IMG/VR virus record: IMGVR_UViG_3300033145_000681
Coordinates: 1-64,000 of that record
Source of the DNA: a virus
Strand: one strand, 5' to 3'
Length of the DNA stretch: 64,000 nucleotides
Under the pieces are notes generated by a model that saw nothing but the letters and a program-made list of their open reading frames with translations, ran no database searches and was not told the DNA's origin. Below are positions 56,918 to 64,000 of the stretch, in pieces; position 1 is the stretch's first letter, and each line of letters starts with the position of its first letter. The position numbers and the translations under genes were made by a program.

Positions 56918-58352
56918 AGTCACATTCGCCGCATCCATCCAGGAGATGACGGATTCCGCGCATGTGATATCCATCATCGGGAACGATGCCTACAATGCGA
57001 TCAAGCGGGAAGATCCGCATCCGCTATTCGTAGAGATGAAGGTAGGCCAGCAGGGGATCTCTTCCGGGCCCGTACTCATCGGCGGGATCAAGCGAGCGTG
57101 GAATAAGATCTGGGGCGCTCCCCGGATCCGGGAGCTGGCTGCCTGGCTCTCCCGAGGTATCCCTCTCGTATTCAAGCATGCCGCCAGCAACAGTCTCGAA
57201 GGCCGCGAGAAGGTAGGCCGTACCCTGAAGGGCTGGACGGAAGAGTCTCCCAGCGGGGTAGTCGCCAAGGCGCTCGGGTATGTCTCGAGTACGTATGCCG
57301 GCATCCAGGAGATGGTTCGGAACGATACCATTGACGGCTGCTCGATCGAGGGTGCGATGAAGCTCTCGATGGGCGGGGCAGCCAGACTGATAGTGGACAA
57401 GATCATGGATCTGTCAGCGGTAGCGCTTTCGCGGACGGGAGTGGATGGCGTAACGGGCTTTGCCGGCGCCGGGATCGTAGCGGCTGTCCAGGAGACGGCG
57501 AAGATCCAGGACGTACTCATAGCAGCGGGATTCTCTGAAGAGGATTTCGAAATCGTAGACGGTGGGGATGGGGATGAAGGAGAAGGCCGGCAATCGGTCA
57601 AGGATAGAAGAGGCGGGAGATCGAAAGAAGGGAGGAGGAGAGGCGTGGGTGACAGCTTGACAATCAGTGAGGTGAAGACGTTTATCGAAGAGGGAGGCGT
57701 TCGTCCGGAGCGGCTGTTCAGTACGGAGATGCTGCTCAAGGTAGATGCCGTCAAGGATGCGATCGATACGGAGGTCAAAGAGCAGCTGGCTTCTGGGCAG
57801 ACGGAGAAGGATACGGAGATCACGGATCTCAAGAAGAAGCTCGATGACACGAAGAAGGAGGTCGATACCAAAGCCCAGGAGATGAAGGATCTCCAGGACA
57901 AGGTTGCTCCCTTCCAGGGCAAGCTCAGATCAGAGAAGATCTCGGATCTGGTAAAGAAGAGCGAGCTGCTGTCGAAGGCTTCGAAGAAGAAGGCGGATTA
58001 CATCGCCAAGATGGTCGCGGCATCGATTGCCGAGGATGCGGATCTGGAAGCGGATACCGCGGCGGCGCTGATCGAGGGCGGGATCAAGAAGCAGATCGAT
58101 GACATCAAGGAGTACGGGATGAACTTCGGCGCCGATGATGGTGGCGGAGAAGGCGCTGGTGGTGAAGGCGGCGGGGAAGGCGGAAGCAATAATGATAACG
58201 ATCCGATGGATCGTCCGCCCGAGTCGCGTAAGGGAGATCAGGGTTCCGGTAAGGGCGGGACAGTAGAGACTGCCACGGCGATGTTCGCAGCAGGCATCAA
58301 CCCTCTCGATCCGGATGCCGACGAGCAGCTCGCGGCTACGAAGAAGAAATAG
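56895..58352 (+). CDS. Prohead protease-scaffold fusion
   Basis: The 485-residue product has an N-terminal half (1-215) with beta strands and VFKHAASNSLEGREKVGRTL then GCSIEGAMKLSMGG, resembling prohead protease domains, though I cannot identify the catalytic dyad with confidence. The C-terminal half (250-485) is a charged coiled coil (TEITDLKKKLDDTKKEVDTK) and an acidic/Gly-rich tail, as in scaffolds. A nested start at GTG 57645 separates the two parts. It lies before the capsid genes if the window ends join. It probably organises and then clears the procapsid core. Confidence 0.65.
   Translation: MKVKIKRKVTFAASIQEMTDSAHVISIIGNDAYNAIKREDPHPLFVEMKVGQQGISSGPVLIGGIKRAWNKIWGAPRIRELAAWLSRGIPLVFKHAASNSLEGREKVGRTLKGWTEESPSGVVAKALGYVSSTYAGIQEMVRNDTIDGCSIEGAMKLSMGGAARLIVDKIMDLSAVALSRTGVDGVTGFAGAGIVAAVQETAKIQDVLIAAGFSEEDFEIVDGGDGDEGEGRQSVKDRRGGRSKEGRRRGVGDSLTISEVKTFIEEGGVRPERLFSTEMLLKVDAVKDAIDTEVKEQLASGQTEKDTEITDLKKKLDDTKKEVDTKAQEMKDLQDKVAPFQGKLRSEKISDLVKKSELLSKASKKKADYIAKMVAASIAEDADLEADTAAALIEGGIKKQIDDIKEYGMNFGADDGGGEGAGGEGGGEGGSNNDNDPMDRPPESRKGDQGSGKGGTVETATAMFAAGINPLDPDADEQLAATKKK
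57645..58352 (+). CDS. Scaffold protein from a nested start
   Basis: GTG 57645, in frame with the fusion gene, is preceded by GGGAGGAGGAG. The product (235 residues, MGDSLTISEVKTFIEEG onward) is only the coiled scaffold part. Overlapping full-length protease-scaffold and short scaffold are known from lambda C/Nu3 and relatives. Evidence is the purine-rich ribosome site at a domain border. Confidence 0.58.
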   Translation: MGDSLTISEVKTFIEEGGVRPERLFSTEMLLKVDAVKDAIDTEVKEQLASGQTEKDTEITDLKKKLDDTKKEVDTKAQEMKDLQDKVAPFQGKLRSEKISDLVKKSELLSKASKKKADYIAKMVAASIAEDADLEADTAAALIEGGIKKQIDDIKEYGMNFGADDGGGEGAGGEGGGEGGSNNDNDPMDRPPESRKGDQGSGKGGTVETATAMFAAGINPLDPDADEQLAATKKK

Positions 58353-58364
58353 GAGGCGATGGAG

Positions 58365-58817
58365 ATGGCAGAGAAAACGAAGGCGAAGAAGAGAGCTTCG
58401 GACAGCGCACCCCAGGCACCTCCGGAAGAGCCGATTATCCCGGAGGAGGAACCGGAGCCCGAGGCGCCGGCAGAAGAGGAGCCGAAGGAAGTAATCGAGC
58501 CGGAGGAGGCAGCGGGAGCCGTCCCGAGTCCGCAGCACAAGGAAGAGCCGGCCGGCATAGACAAGGCCGAGGCAGCTCCGGAGCGATCGGTAACGAAGGA
58601 ATCGAAGGGGACGCATGATTGCAGGGGCTGCCTGCACTATCCTCTGATGACGAATCCGTCTACCTCCTCTCTGGTAGAGGATATCAAGATGGTCACGAAT
58701 GGCTGGCGGCTGTCGTATTGCGGCAAGCAGCCGAAGCGGCACGGAGGTCCCCTGGATGGGAAGGTAGTCAACCCGCATATCAACTGCATCGGGAAGACAT
58801 TCACCAAGGTAAAGTAG
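58365..58817 (+). CDS. Head-module accessory protein with Cys cluster
   Basis: The 150-residue product starts at ATG 58365 (AGGAGG 8 bases upstream; ATG 58359 is alternative). Residues 1-80 are Pro/Glu-rich and disordered. The C-terminal part has HDCRGCLHYPLM and later a YCGKQPKRHGGP segment and one more Cys, a possible metal knot. Unknown. Confidence 0.55.
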   Translation: MAEKTKAKKRASDSAPQAPPEEPIIPEEEPEPEAPAEEEPKEVIEPEEAAGAVPSPQHKEEPAGIDKAEAAPERSVTKESKGTHDCRGCLHYPLMTNPSTSSLVEDIKMVTNGWRLSYCGKQPKRHGGPLDGKVVNPHINCIGKTFTKVK

Positions 58818-58847
58818 CCGGGCTTCCGTACCCGCTAGGAGATCGCC

Positions 58848-60881
58848 ATGCCGGAGATCGTATTCGACGCCAGCATGGGTATGTCTGCAGAGCAGGCTCC
58901 CAGGCCGACAAGGAAGAAAAAGCCTCGTGTGGGGCGACCTGGGAGCCACCACAAGGAGATTCTGACCACATCCCAGGTAGATTCGAATATCCATAGAAAG
59001 GCTCGTGGTGGAGGGGCGGCCGGGGCCGGTGCGTTCGTGCCATCAATCCCCGAAGTCGCCCAGCCACCCACTACCAGATTCCCGGCGATGGGGACATCGG
59101 TACAGGTAGTTCGGCAGAAGGGCTTCCCGCTGCAGCCTACGGAGGTCGCTTTATGGGTAGTAATCCCGACGCACAATCGCCCGAAGGAATTCCCTAGATG
59201 CCTGGAGCGAGTACTCGCGGAGCTGGGCCCGGACGATCGGGTAGTAGTAGTCGCCAGCGGCTTCCGGATGTTCCAGGCAGTACGGGAAGCGTCAAGGCAT
59301 CCGAGCGTGATAGGATTGCTCTTCGGGGATTGTACCGTAAACGAAGCGCGGCGCCATGCGAATGGTATCGTTCCTGAAGGCGCGGCGATTGTAGAGACGG
59401 GAGATAATGACTTCATCACTACCGGATCTCTCGATCGCATCCGGGAAGCATTCGAAGATCCAAAGCTGGGAGTCGTATACGGCAATCTCCAATTCCTGGA
59501 CATCCACGGCAGGGCGCACGGGCCGATGATCCGGAAGCCTGCCTGGGAGAAGGGGATCATGCATCGGCGCTGCGAAGTAAAGGGGCTCCATGCATATCGG
59601 AAGATCGTATACGAGCAGTACGGGGGGTGGTATCAATCGGAGTGGCCTGCCGGCGATCATGCCAATGCGATCCGCTGGGAAGATGCCGGGGTCAAATTCA
59701 AGAGCATCGGCGGTCCTCCTCTCGTATGCTGTACCTGGGATCCGGAAGGGATGTCGACGGGCAAGCTCCGGAGTCAGCAGCATCACAATTCCCAGCAATT
59801 CGCGCGGGGTCATTACCGAAGGAAGTACTCCGTAGGGATGGCCTGCTGGGCAGTCGCCGGCCGGCGTACCAAGATGCTGGCGCTGATAGATGATATCTGC
59901 GATCAGAGCAAGGTCCGGATCTATGCATGCGCTCGGGGCCGGTACGGAGCGGCATGCGATACGGACGAGCATATCAGGAAGCGGATCGTCTGGTGGAAGG
60001 CGATGAGCGAGCTGGACGAGCATCTCCCGAAGCATGAGGTATCGCACCTCTTTGTCGATCGCCTGAATTTCGCTACCCGATCTGCAGCCCTGGGCAGAAG
60101 GGTAGTCGTAGACATCTGCGATCTGAGGAGCCAGCGTACCGGGACGCATGACGATCCGGATGAGAAGATCCTATGTACGAGCCCGAACGTCTGGCTGATG
60201 TTCGTATCGGAAGGTCATCGGGATTACATCTGCGAGAAGTACGGCATGCCGATCGAGCGGACGCACATCGTACCGAATCTTCCCATGAAGAGCTGGCGGC
60301 CGGAGGAGCCGATCACGGAAGAGGAGAAGGTTCCCAATTCCCTGGTCTACTACGGAGGGATTACCGCGAAGCGTGGGCATACCGCGGCGTACCGATGTTA
60401 TTACGATCTCTTCCTGGCGCTGAAGAATGCCGGCGTCGATGTCCATATCTATCCTTCAGGGGCCCGGAAGAGAGAGGTCGAAGAGGGGTATGCGGAATTC
60501 ACCGTGCATGAGCGCTTCGATCATCGGGACATCTACAAGATTCTCAGGAAGTACACCGTAGGCTTCGCCGGCTACGAGGATCGCGCGGGATGCCCGAAGG
60601 TATCTCATGACTATGCGATGAAGTGTTATCCGAACAAAGCTACCGATTACATGATGGCCGGTATCCCTACGGTAAGCTACGCGCTGGGCTTGGCAGAGAA
60701 GGACGTTCAGAATTGGGGTGTCTGCGTACCGAAGGGATCTGCCGGCAGGTTGGCCGATGCGTATGAGGAAGCCCGGATCAAGGTAATCGATTACGAGCGG
60801 TGGCAGAACATCTTCTGCATGGAGAGCCAGGCAGATAAGCTGATCGAGGCATACGATTGGGTTGCGGGGAGGAAGGGATGA
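58848..60881 (+). CDS. Two-domain glycosyltransferase (GT2-like plus GT-B-like)
   Basis: The 677-residue product, after a basic disordered leader (1-80), has a GT2-like domain (about 100-290): ALWVVIPTHNRPKEF, DDRVVVVASG, and the acidic ETGDND at about 185 as a DxD-type metal site. The C-terminal domain (about 330-670) is GT-B-like with VYYGGITAKRGHTAAYR and late CYPNKATDYMMAGIPTVSY. Such fusions add and extend sugars. It overlaps the next gene by four bases. First gene of the glycan cassette. Confidence 0.75.
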   Translation: MPEIVFDASMGMSAEQAPRPTRKKKPRVGRPGSHHKEILTTSQVDSNIHRKARGGGAAGAGAFVPSIPEVAQPPTTRFPAMGTSVQVVRQKGFPLQPTEVALWVVIPTHNRPKEFPRCLERVLAELGPDDRVVVVASGFRMFQAVREASRHPSVIGLLFGDCTVNEARRHANGIVPEGAAIVETGDNDFITTGSLDRIREAFEDPKLGVVYGNLQFLDIHGRAHGPMIRKPAWEKGIMHRRCEVKGLHAYRKIVYEQYGGWYQSEWPAGDHANAIRWEDAGVKFKSIGGPPLVCCTWDPEGMSTGKLRSQQHHNSQQFARGHYRRKYSVGMACWAVAGRRTKMLALIDDICDQSKVRIYACARGRYGAACDTDEHIRKRIVWWKAMSELDEHLPKHEVSHLFVDRLNFATRSAALGRRVVVDICDLRSQRTGTHDDPDEKILCTSPNVWLMFVSEGHRDYICEKYGMPIERTHIVPNLPMKSWRPEEPITEEEKVPNSLVYYGGITAKRGHTAAYRCYYDLFLALKNAGVDVHIYPSGARKREVEEGYAEFTVHERFDHRDIYKILRKYTVGFAGYEDRAGCPKVSHDYAMKCYPNKATDYMMAGIPTVSYALGLAEKDVQNWGVCVPKGSAGRLADAYEEARIKVIDYERWQNIFCMESQADKLIEAYDWVAGRKG

Positions 60882-61477
60882 AAAGGATATTTATTACCGG
60901 CTGCTCTCGATCGGGTACCACGCTGCTGAAGAGATTGTTCTATGCATTCCCGTCAGTAGGCGTACACAAGGCTGAGATCTCTCTGGATAGTTTTTCAGGG
61001 ATCCCGAATCACCTCGATTGCATTGCCTATGTCGGGAAGCGGAAGTGCAAAACGGTCTTCAGCAATGTGCTGCCCCAGGCAGAGATCGATCTGCAGCTGA
61101 AGCTCATCCGCGAGAGGGAGATCCTGGTAGTCAACATCATCCGGGGAAGGACGGCGGTGACCGAGGCGAAGGATTGGCCGGTTCCGGTAGATAGATACAA
61201 TGCCGCGATTACCCAGGCGGGGATCTACTGCAATCACATCGCGTATGAAACGAATTACGAGACGCTCATATCTGAGCCGGATCTCGTACAGGGGGAGATT
61301 GCTGAGCGGTTAATTCCTGAAGTTAAGAAATTCGGATATCAGGTATGGAGTGACTATCCTGAATTTGTTCCTCCAGACGAATTCGCCGACATATCAGATC
61401 CGCGGTACGCTCCCCGACCGATCGGGCAGAGCATGTTTCATGAGGAGGCGATCAATGAAGATCCTGCTCTGGGCTAA
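60878..61477 (+). CDS. Sulfotransferase-family protein
   Basis: The 199-residue product starts with FITGCSRSGTTLLKRLFYA, the 5'-phosphosulfate-binding P-loop of sulfotransferases. A VVNIIRGRTAVTE strand follows, and helices to the end. It is shorter than typical sulfotransferases. It could sulfate the glycan made by neighbouring enzymes. Starts in an ATGA overlap (ATG 60878) after GGAAGG. Confidence 0.72.
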   Translation: MKRIFITGCSRSGTTLLKRLFYAFPSVGVHKAEISLDSFSGIPNHLDCIAYVGKRKCKTVFSNVLPQAEIDLQLKLIREREILVVNIIRGRTAVTEAKDWPVPVDRYNAAITQAGIYCNHIAYETNYETLISEPDLVQGEIAERLIPEVKKFGYQVWSDYPEFVPPDEFADISDPRYAPRPIGQSMFHEEAINEDPALG

Positions 61478-62480
61478 GAGCCCATGCATCCGGACGTACA
61501 AGGAAGCCGTCGCGCTCCGGACGTACGGGGTAGAGACAGTCCTGGCCTATGCCGGGCAGACCATCGGCGGCCGGTATCCCGGGCTCAAGGATGAGGATGC
61601 CTTCGATGAGATCGCAATCCAGAAGGACATCTCCCGATTCCATTACATCGATGATCAGAAGGTCGATGTAATCCATACGGCGCATCCTCCGGACAGTTCC
61701 GTCCGGGAGCTGTTGGGAGCGAATGTCCCGATCGTCCATGACTTCCATGATCTGGAGAGCTTTTCTGAATCGCCGAAGCCCCTGCTGGTACGGCATGAGA
61801 AGGATGCGGCCTGCTGTGCATCGGCGCTGGTATTCGTATCCGGATCGATGGAGCGCAGCGTCAAGGCGACGTATCCGGGAGCGGCGATGATGGGAGCGGT
61901 AATCCCGAATGCGGCAGGGGAGGAAGAACTCTCGAATGAGGTTGTCTGGCATTGGCCTGCCGGCGAGACGCATGTGGTCTACGCAGCAGCAATGCCTCAT
62001 TGGGGAGATGGTCACTTCCGGGATCTGAAGCCTCATGCCGATCAGCTCATCGCCCAGGGGATCTTCGTGCACGTTCATGCGTTGATCATCCAGCCGGCGC
62101 TGCAGGCAGCGGCAGCCCATTGTCCGCTTCTCCGCATCGAGCCCCAGGTAACAGGGCTGTTATTGCTGGAGCAGCTGGAGAAGTACCATGCCGGCATCAT
62201 CCCGCATCGAGGCAGGAATAAACTCATCCAGAAGCATATCGACATGAGCGTCCCGAACAAGCTGTACGAGTACTGGCAAGTAGGCGTCCCGGTAATCTGC
62301 CTGCCGGCAGTAGAGACGCAGCTCATGGTCGAGGAGTACAAGCTCGGGTGGATCGTAGAGGATTACTCGAATCTGGCATCCGTAATCAAGCAGCCGTACA
62401 AACCGAAGCGGAAGGTCATCAGAATGCGGGAAGAGGTCAGGAAGTTAATCTCACTCTACGAGGATGTGTTATGGCGATAA
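61455..62480 (+). CDS. Glycosyltransferase (GT-B-like)
   Basis: The 341-residue product starts at ATG 61455, overlapping the sulfotransferase by 23 bp. N-terminal KILLWAKSPCIRTYKEAVAL, a central HDFHDLESFSE and C-terminal MSVPNKLYEYWQVGVPVICLP match GT-B proteins with a nucleotide-sugar-binding C-lobe. No DxD required. Confidence 0.72.
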   Translation: MKILLWAKSPCIRTYKEAVALRTYGVETVLAYAGQTIGGRYPGLKDEDAFDEIAIQKDISRFHYIDDQKVDVIHTAHPPDSSVRELLGANVPIVHDFHDLESFSESPKPLLVRHEKDAACCASALVFVSGSMERSVKATYPGAAMMGAVIPNAAGEEELSNEVVWHWPAGETHVVYAAAMPHWGDGHFRDLKPHADQLIAQGIFVHVHALIIQPALQAAAAHCPLLRIEPQVTGLLLLEQLEKYHAGIIPHRGRNKLIQKHIDMSVPNKLYEYWQVGVPVICLPAVETQLMVEEYKLGWIVEDYSNLASVIKQPYKPKRKVIRMREEVRKLISLYEDVLWR

Positions 62481-63349
62481 AGCTCTACGGTGTAGTTTCC
62501 GGCAGATCCATCAGCGGCCTGAATCGAATCGGACGGATGATCATGCCTGACATTGAGATAGTCAAGGATGGGCCAGCTGATCCATCTCTTTATCAGGGGG
62601 TGATCTGTCATAATTACATGGGCGATCCATTCGGGAAGAAGCTCCCGAGGATCGTCTTCCTTGCCAGCTGCAAGACGGGGAGCCTGGCGCTGAACAAGAA
62701 GACCAGGAGGCTATTCCTTGCGCATCCTCCAGACGCGCTCTGGGTCAATCAGGAATCCGGGCGCCTGGCGCTGAAGAAGGTAGGCATCGAAGCGACTACC
62801 ATGTTCCGGCCGAATCGCCTGGCGATCCCGAGTGAGGAGCCCCTGCCGTTCAATGAGAAGAAGATCCTCTGGCATTGGCATCCCGGATCATGGATGTCCC
62901 CGAAACTCGAGGCCGGTATTGCCAAGGCCATGCGGAGCCTGAAGGATTTCGAGATCCTGGTTATCAGCGGGCTCCGCGATAAGAGCCTCAAGCCTGCAGG
63001 GAAGGGGCTCGATCATGTAACGGGCGGGGGCTGGATAGATCTCCGGACGGATATGAACCAATACGCCGGGATCGTTCGCGTATATGATGTTCCCTGCATG
63101 TTCGATCTCGGCAGGAGCACGTTTCAGGCATTCGCGTATGGCCGCTGGAATATATGCCGAGCTACACGCGAGCCGTTAGTAGATACAATACACCGTGTGG
63201 AGGAGATTCCGGCGCTGGTACGCAGCCTGGTAAAAGGCGACAATCAGAAGATTGCCCGGAAGCGGTGGAAGTATATCAGGAGTAACTTTACGGAGGAGGC
63301 GCTGCATGAGCGGTGGGTCAAAGCGGTCAAGGAAGTTATCCATGCATGA
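62471..63349 (+). CDS. Glycosyltransferase-like protein
   Basis: The 292-residue product overlaps the previous gene by 10 bp. YGVVSGRSISGLNRIGRMIM and a GT-B-like C-lobe (MFDLGRSTFQAFAYGRWN) with late helices. Weaker match than its neighbours, but cassette context fits. Confidence 0.6.
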   Translation: MAIKLYGVVSGRSISGLNRIGRMIMPDIEIVKDGPADPSLYQGVICHNYMGDPFGKKLPRIVFLASCKTGSLALNKKTRRLFLAHPPDALWVNQESGRLALKKVGIEATTMFRPNRLAIPSEEPLPFNEKKILWHWHPGSWMSPKLEAGIAKAMRSLKDFEILVISGLRDKSLKPAGKGLDHVTGGGWIDLRTDMNQYAGIVRVYDVPCMFDLGRSTFQAFAYGRWNICRATREPLVDTIHRVEEIPALVRSLVKGDNQKIARKRWKYIRSNFTEEALHERWVKAVKEVIHA

Positions 63350-63962
63350 GGTGAAGAAATGTCTGGTACTCAGTCCCCATTACGATGATGCGGAGCTGGG
63401 GTGCGGCGGGACGATTGCCAAGCTCATCCGGAACGGCGCCCATGTCCGGGTAATGGTATTCGCAGAGCAGCGCCGGCTGGACAAGAGCATGCCGGAAAGG
63501 CTTGAGGAGGAGATGAACGCCTCTGCCAAGATCCTCGGCTTCGATGGGATAATGTTCAGGCTCGAAGGCCGGCGCCTGGGAGAATCCCGGCAGGCCATTC
63601 TTGATGACATGATCCAGGAGGGGAAAGACTTCCAACCGGATCTGGTGCTCGCGCCTTCGCTGATGCAGACGCACCAGGATCATCAGGTCGTATCCCATGA
63701 AGCCTTCCGGGCATTCAAGTATACGTCCCTGCTGGGATATGACATGCCGTGGAACTATCTGGATTCCGGCCGGCTGAGTACGTTCGTGGAGATCTCGAAG
63801 CAGCACCTTGCCAAGAAGGCGGCAGCCGTTCAATGCTACGCCTCCCAGATGCCGCGGCCGTACTTCGATCGAGAGGTAATCGAATCCCTGGCCCGGGCCC
63901 GGGGGCTGCAGTGCGGCAGGAAATATGCCGAAGCCTTCGAGACGTACCGCTGGTTTCTCTGA
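63342..63962 (+). CDS. LmbE/PIG-L-family deacetylase
   Basis: The 206-residue product starts at ATG 63342. LSPHYDDAELGCGGT is the family zinc motif (normally PHPDDE; Pro to Tyr here), and QTHQDHQVVSHEAF provides the distal His residues. These enzymes deacetylate GlcNAc-containing glycans or lipids. It completes the sugar-modifying set. Overlaps the next start. Confidence 0.8.
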   Translation: MHEVKKCLVLSPHYDDAELGCGGTIAKLIRNGAHVRVMVFAEQRRLDKSMPERLEEEMNASAKILGFDGIMFRLEGRRLGESRQAILDDMIQEGKDFQPDLVLAPSLMQTHQDHQVVSHEAFRAFKYTSLLGYDMPWNYLDSGRLSTFVEISKQHLAKKAAAVQCYASQMPRPYFDREVIESLARARGLQCGRKYAEAFETYRWFL

Positions 63963-64000
63963 TGGATGCCTCCGAGTATCTGACCATCAAACAGAAGCTG
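63962..64000 (+). CDS. Partial gene at the right edge
   Basis: ATG 63962 overlaps the deacetylase stop. Only 13 residues (MDASEYLTIKQKL) are in the window. Nothing more can be said. Confidence 0.45.
   Translation, partial: MDASEYLTIKQKL

Overview
The window is a stretch of a tailed bacteriophage genome (Caudoviricetes, siphovirus-type tail) or of a closely related prophage-plasmid. Every gene I can support lies on the + strand. Genes are packed with ATGA, TAATG or GTGA overlaps and strong AAGGAGG-type ribosome sites. GC content is moderately high and GATC is over-represented. I cannot name the host. I saw no integrase, DNA polymerase, endolysin, tRNA or CRISPR array, so the 64 kb is probably not a complete inventory, although the two ends look as if they could belong to one continuous region.

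Layout. (1) 2-1138: two small genes and a SAM methyltransferase. (2) 1195-25812: virion module. A promoter with an immediate terminator precedes a DUF2190-type decoration protein, the major capsid protein, connector proteins, a 2033-residue tail fibre, a second fibre-like protein with a 14-residue repeat, tail completion and terminator-like proteins, tail tube, a frameshifting tail-assembly chaperone, tape measure and hub proteins. (3) 25834-51188: DNA metabolism and small genes. These include an SNF2-type helicase, HNH nuclease, UDP-GlcNAc 2-epimerase, helicase loader, DnaB-like helicase, PAPS-reductase-like PP-loop protein, excisionase-type HTH protein, sigma-like factor, ParB, a possible ssDNA-binding protein, RecA, a Rad50/SbcC ATPase split into separate genes around an SbcD/Mre11 nuclease, a radical SAM protein, small PD-(D/E)XK nucleases and many small zinc-ribbon or membrane proteins. 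(4) 51272-58817: packaging and head assembly (small and large terminase, portal, MuF-like protein, protease/scaffold). (5) 58848-64000: a glycan cassette (two-domain glycosyltransferase, sulfotransferase-like, two more glycosyltransferase-like proteins, LmbE/PIG-L deacetylase) running off the right edge.

The most striking system is a stand-alone ParB protein (36714-37742) combined with six exact copies of a 17-bp palindrome, AATTGCAC-S-GTGCAATT, spread over the window. One copy lies directly upstream of parB, two lie inside coding sequences, and one overlaps a stop codon. No ParA is present in the window. This looks like a phage ParB-parS system with a centromere-like sequence unlike the bacterial parS consensus. 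It may serve segregation, genome organisation, or expression control. A sigma-like gene precedes parB, and several promoters share an extended -10 element (CGACC before TATAAT-like boxes). Other notable features are a canonical A_AAA_AAC frameshift in the tail chaperone, a nested scaffold start, the split Rad50, a metallophosphoesterase homologue that has lost its metal ligands, and repeated leader elements with hairpins.
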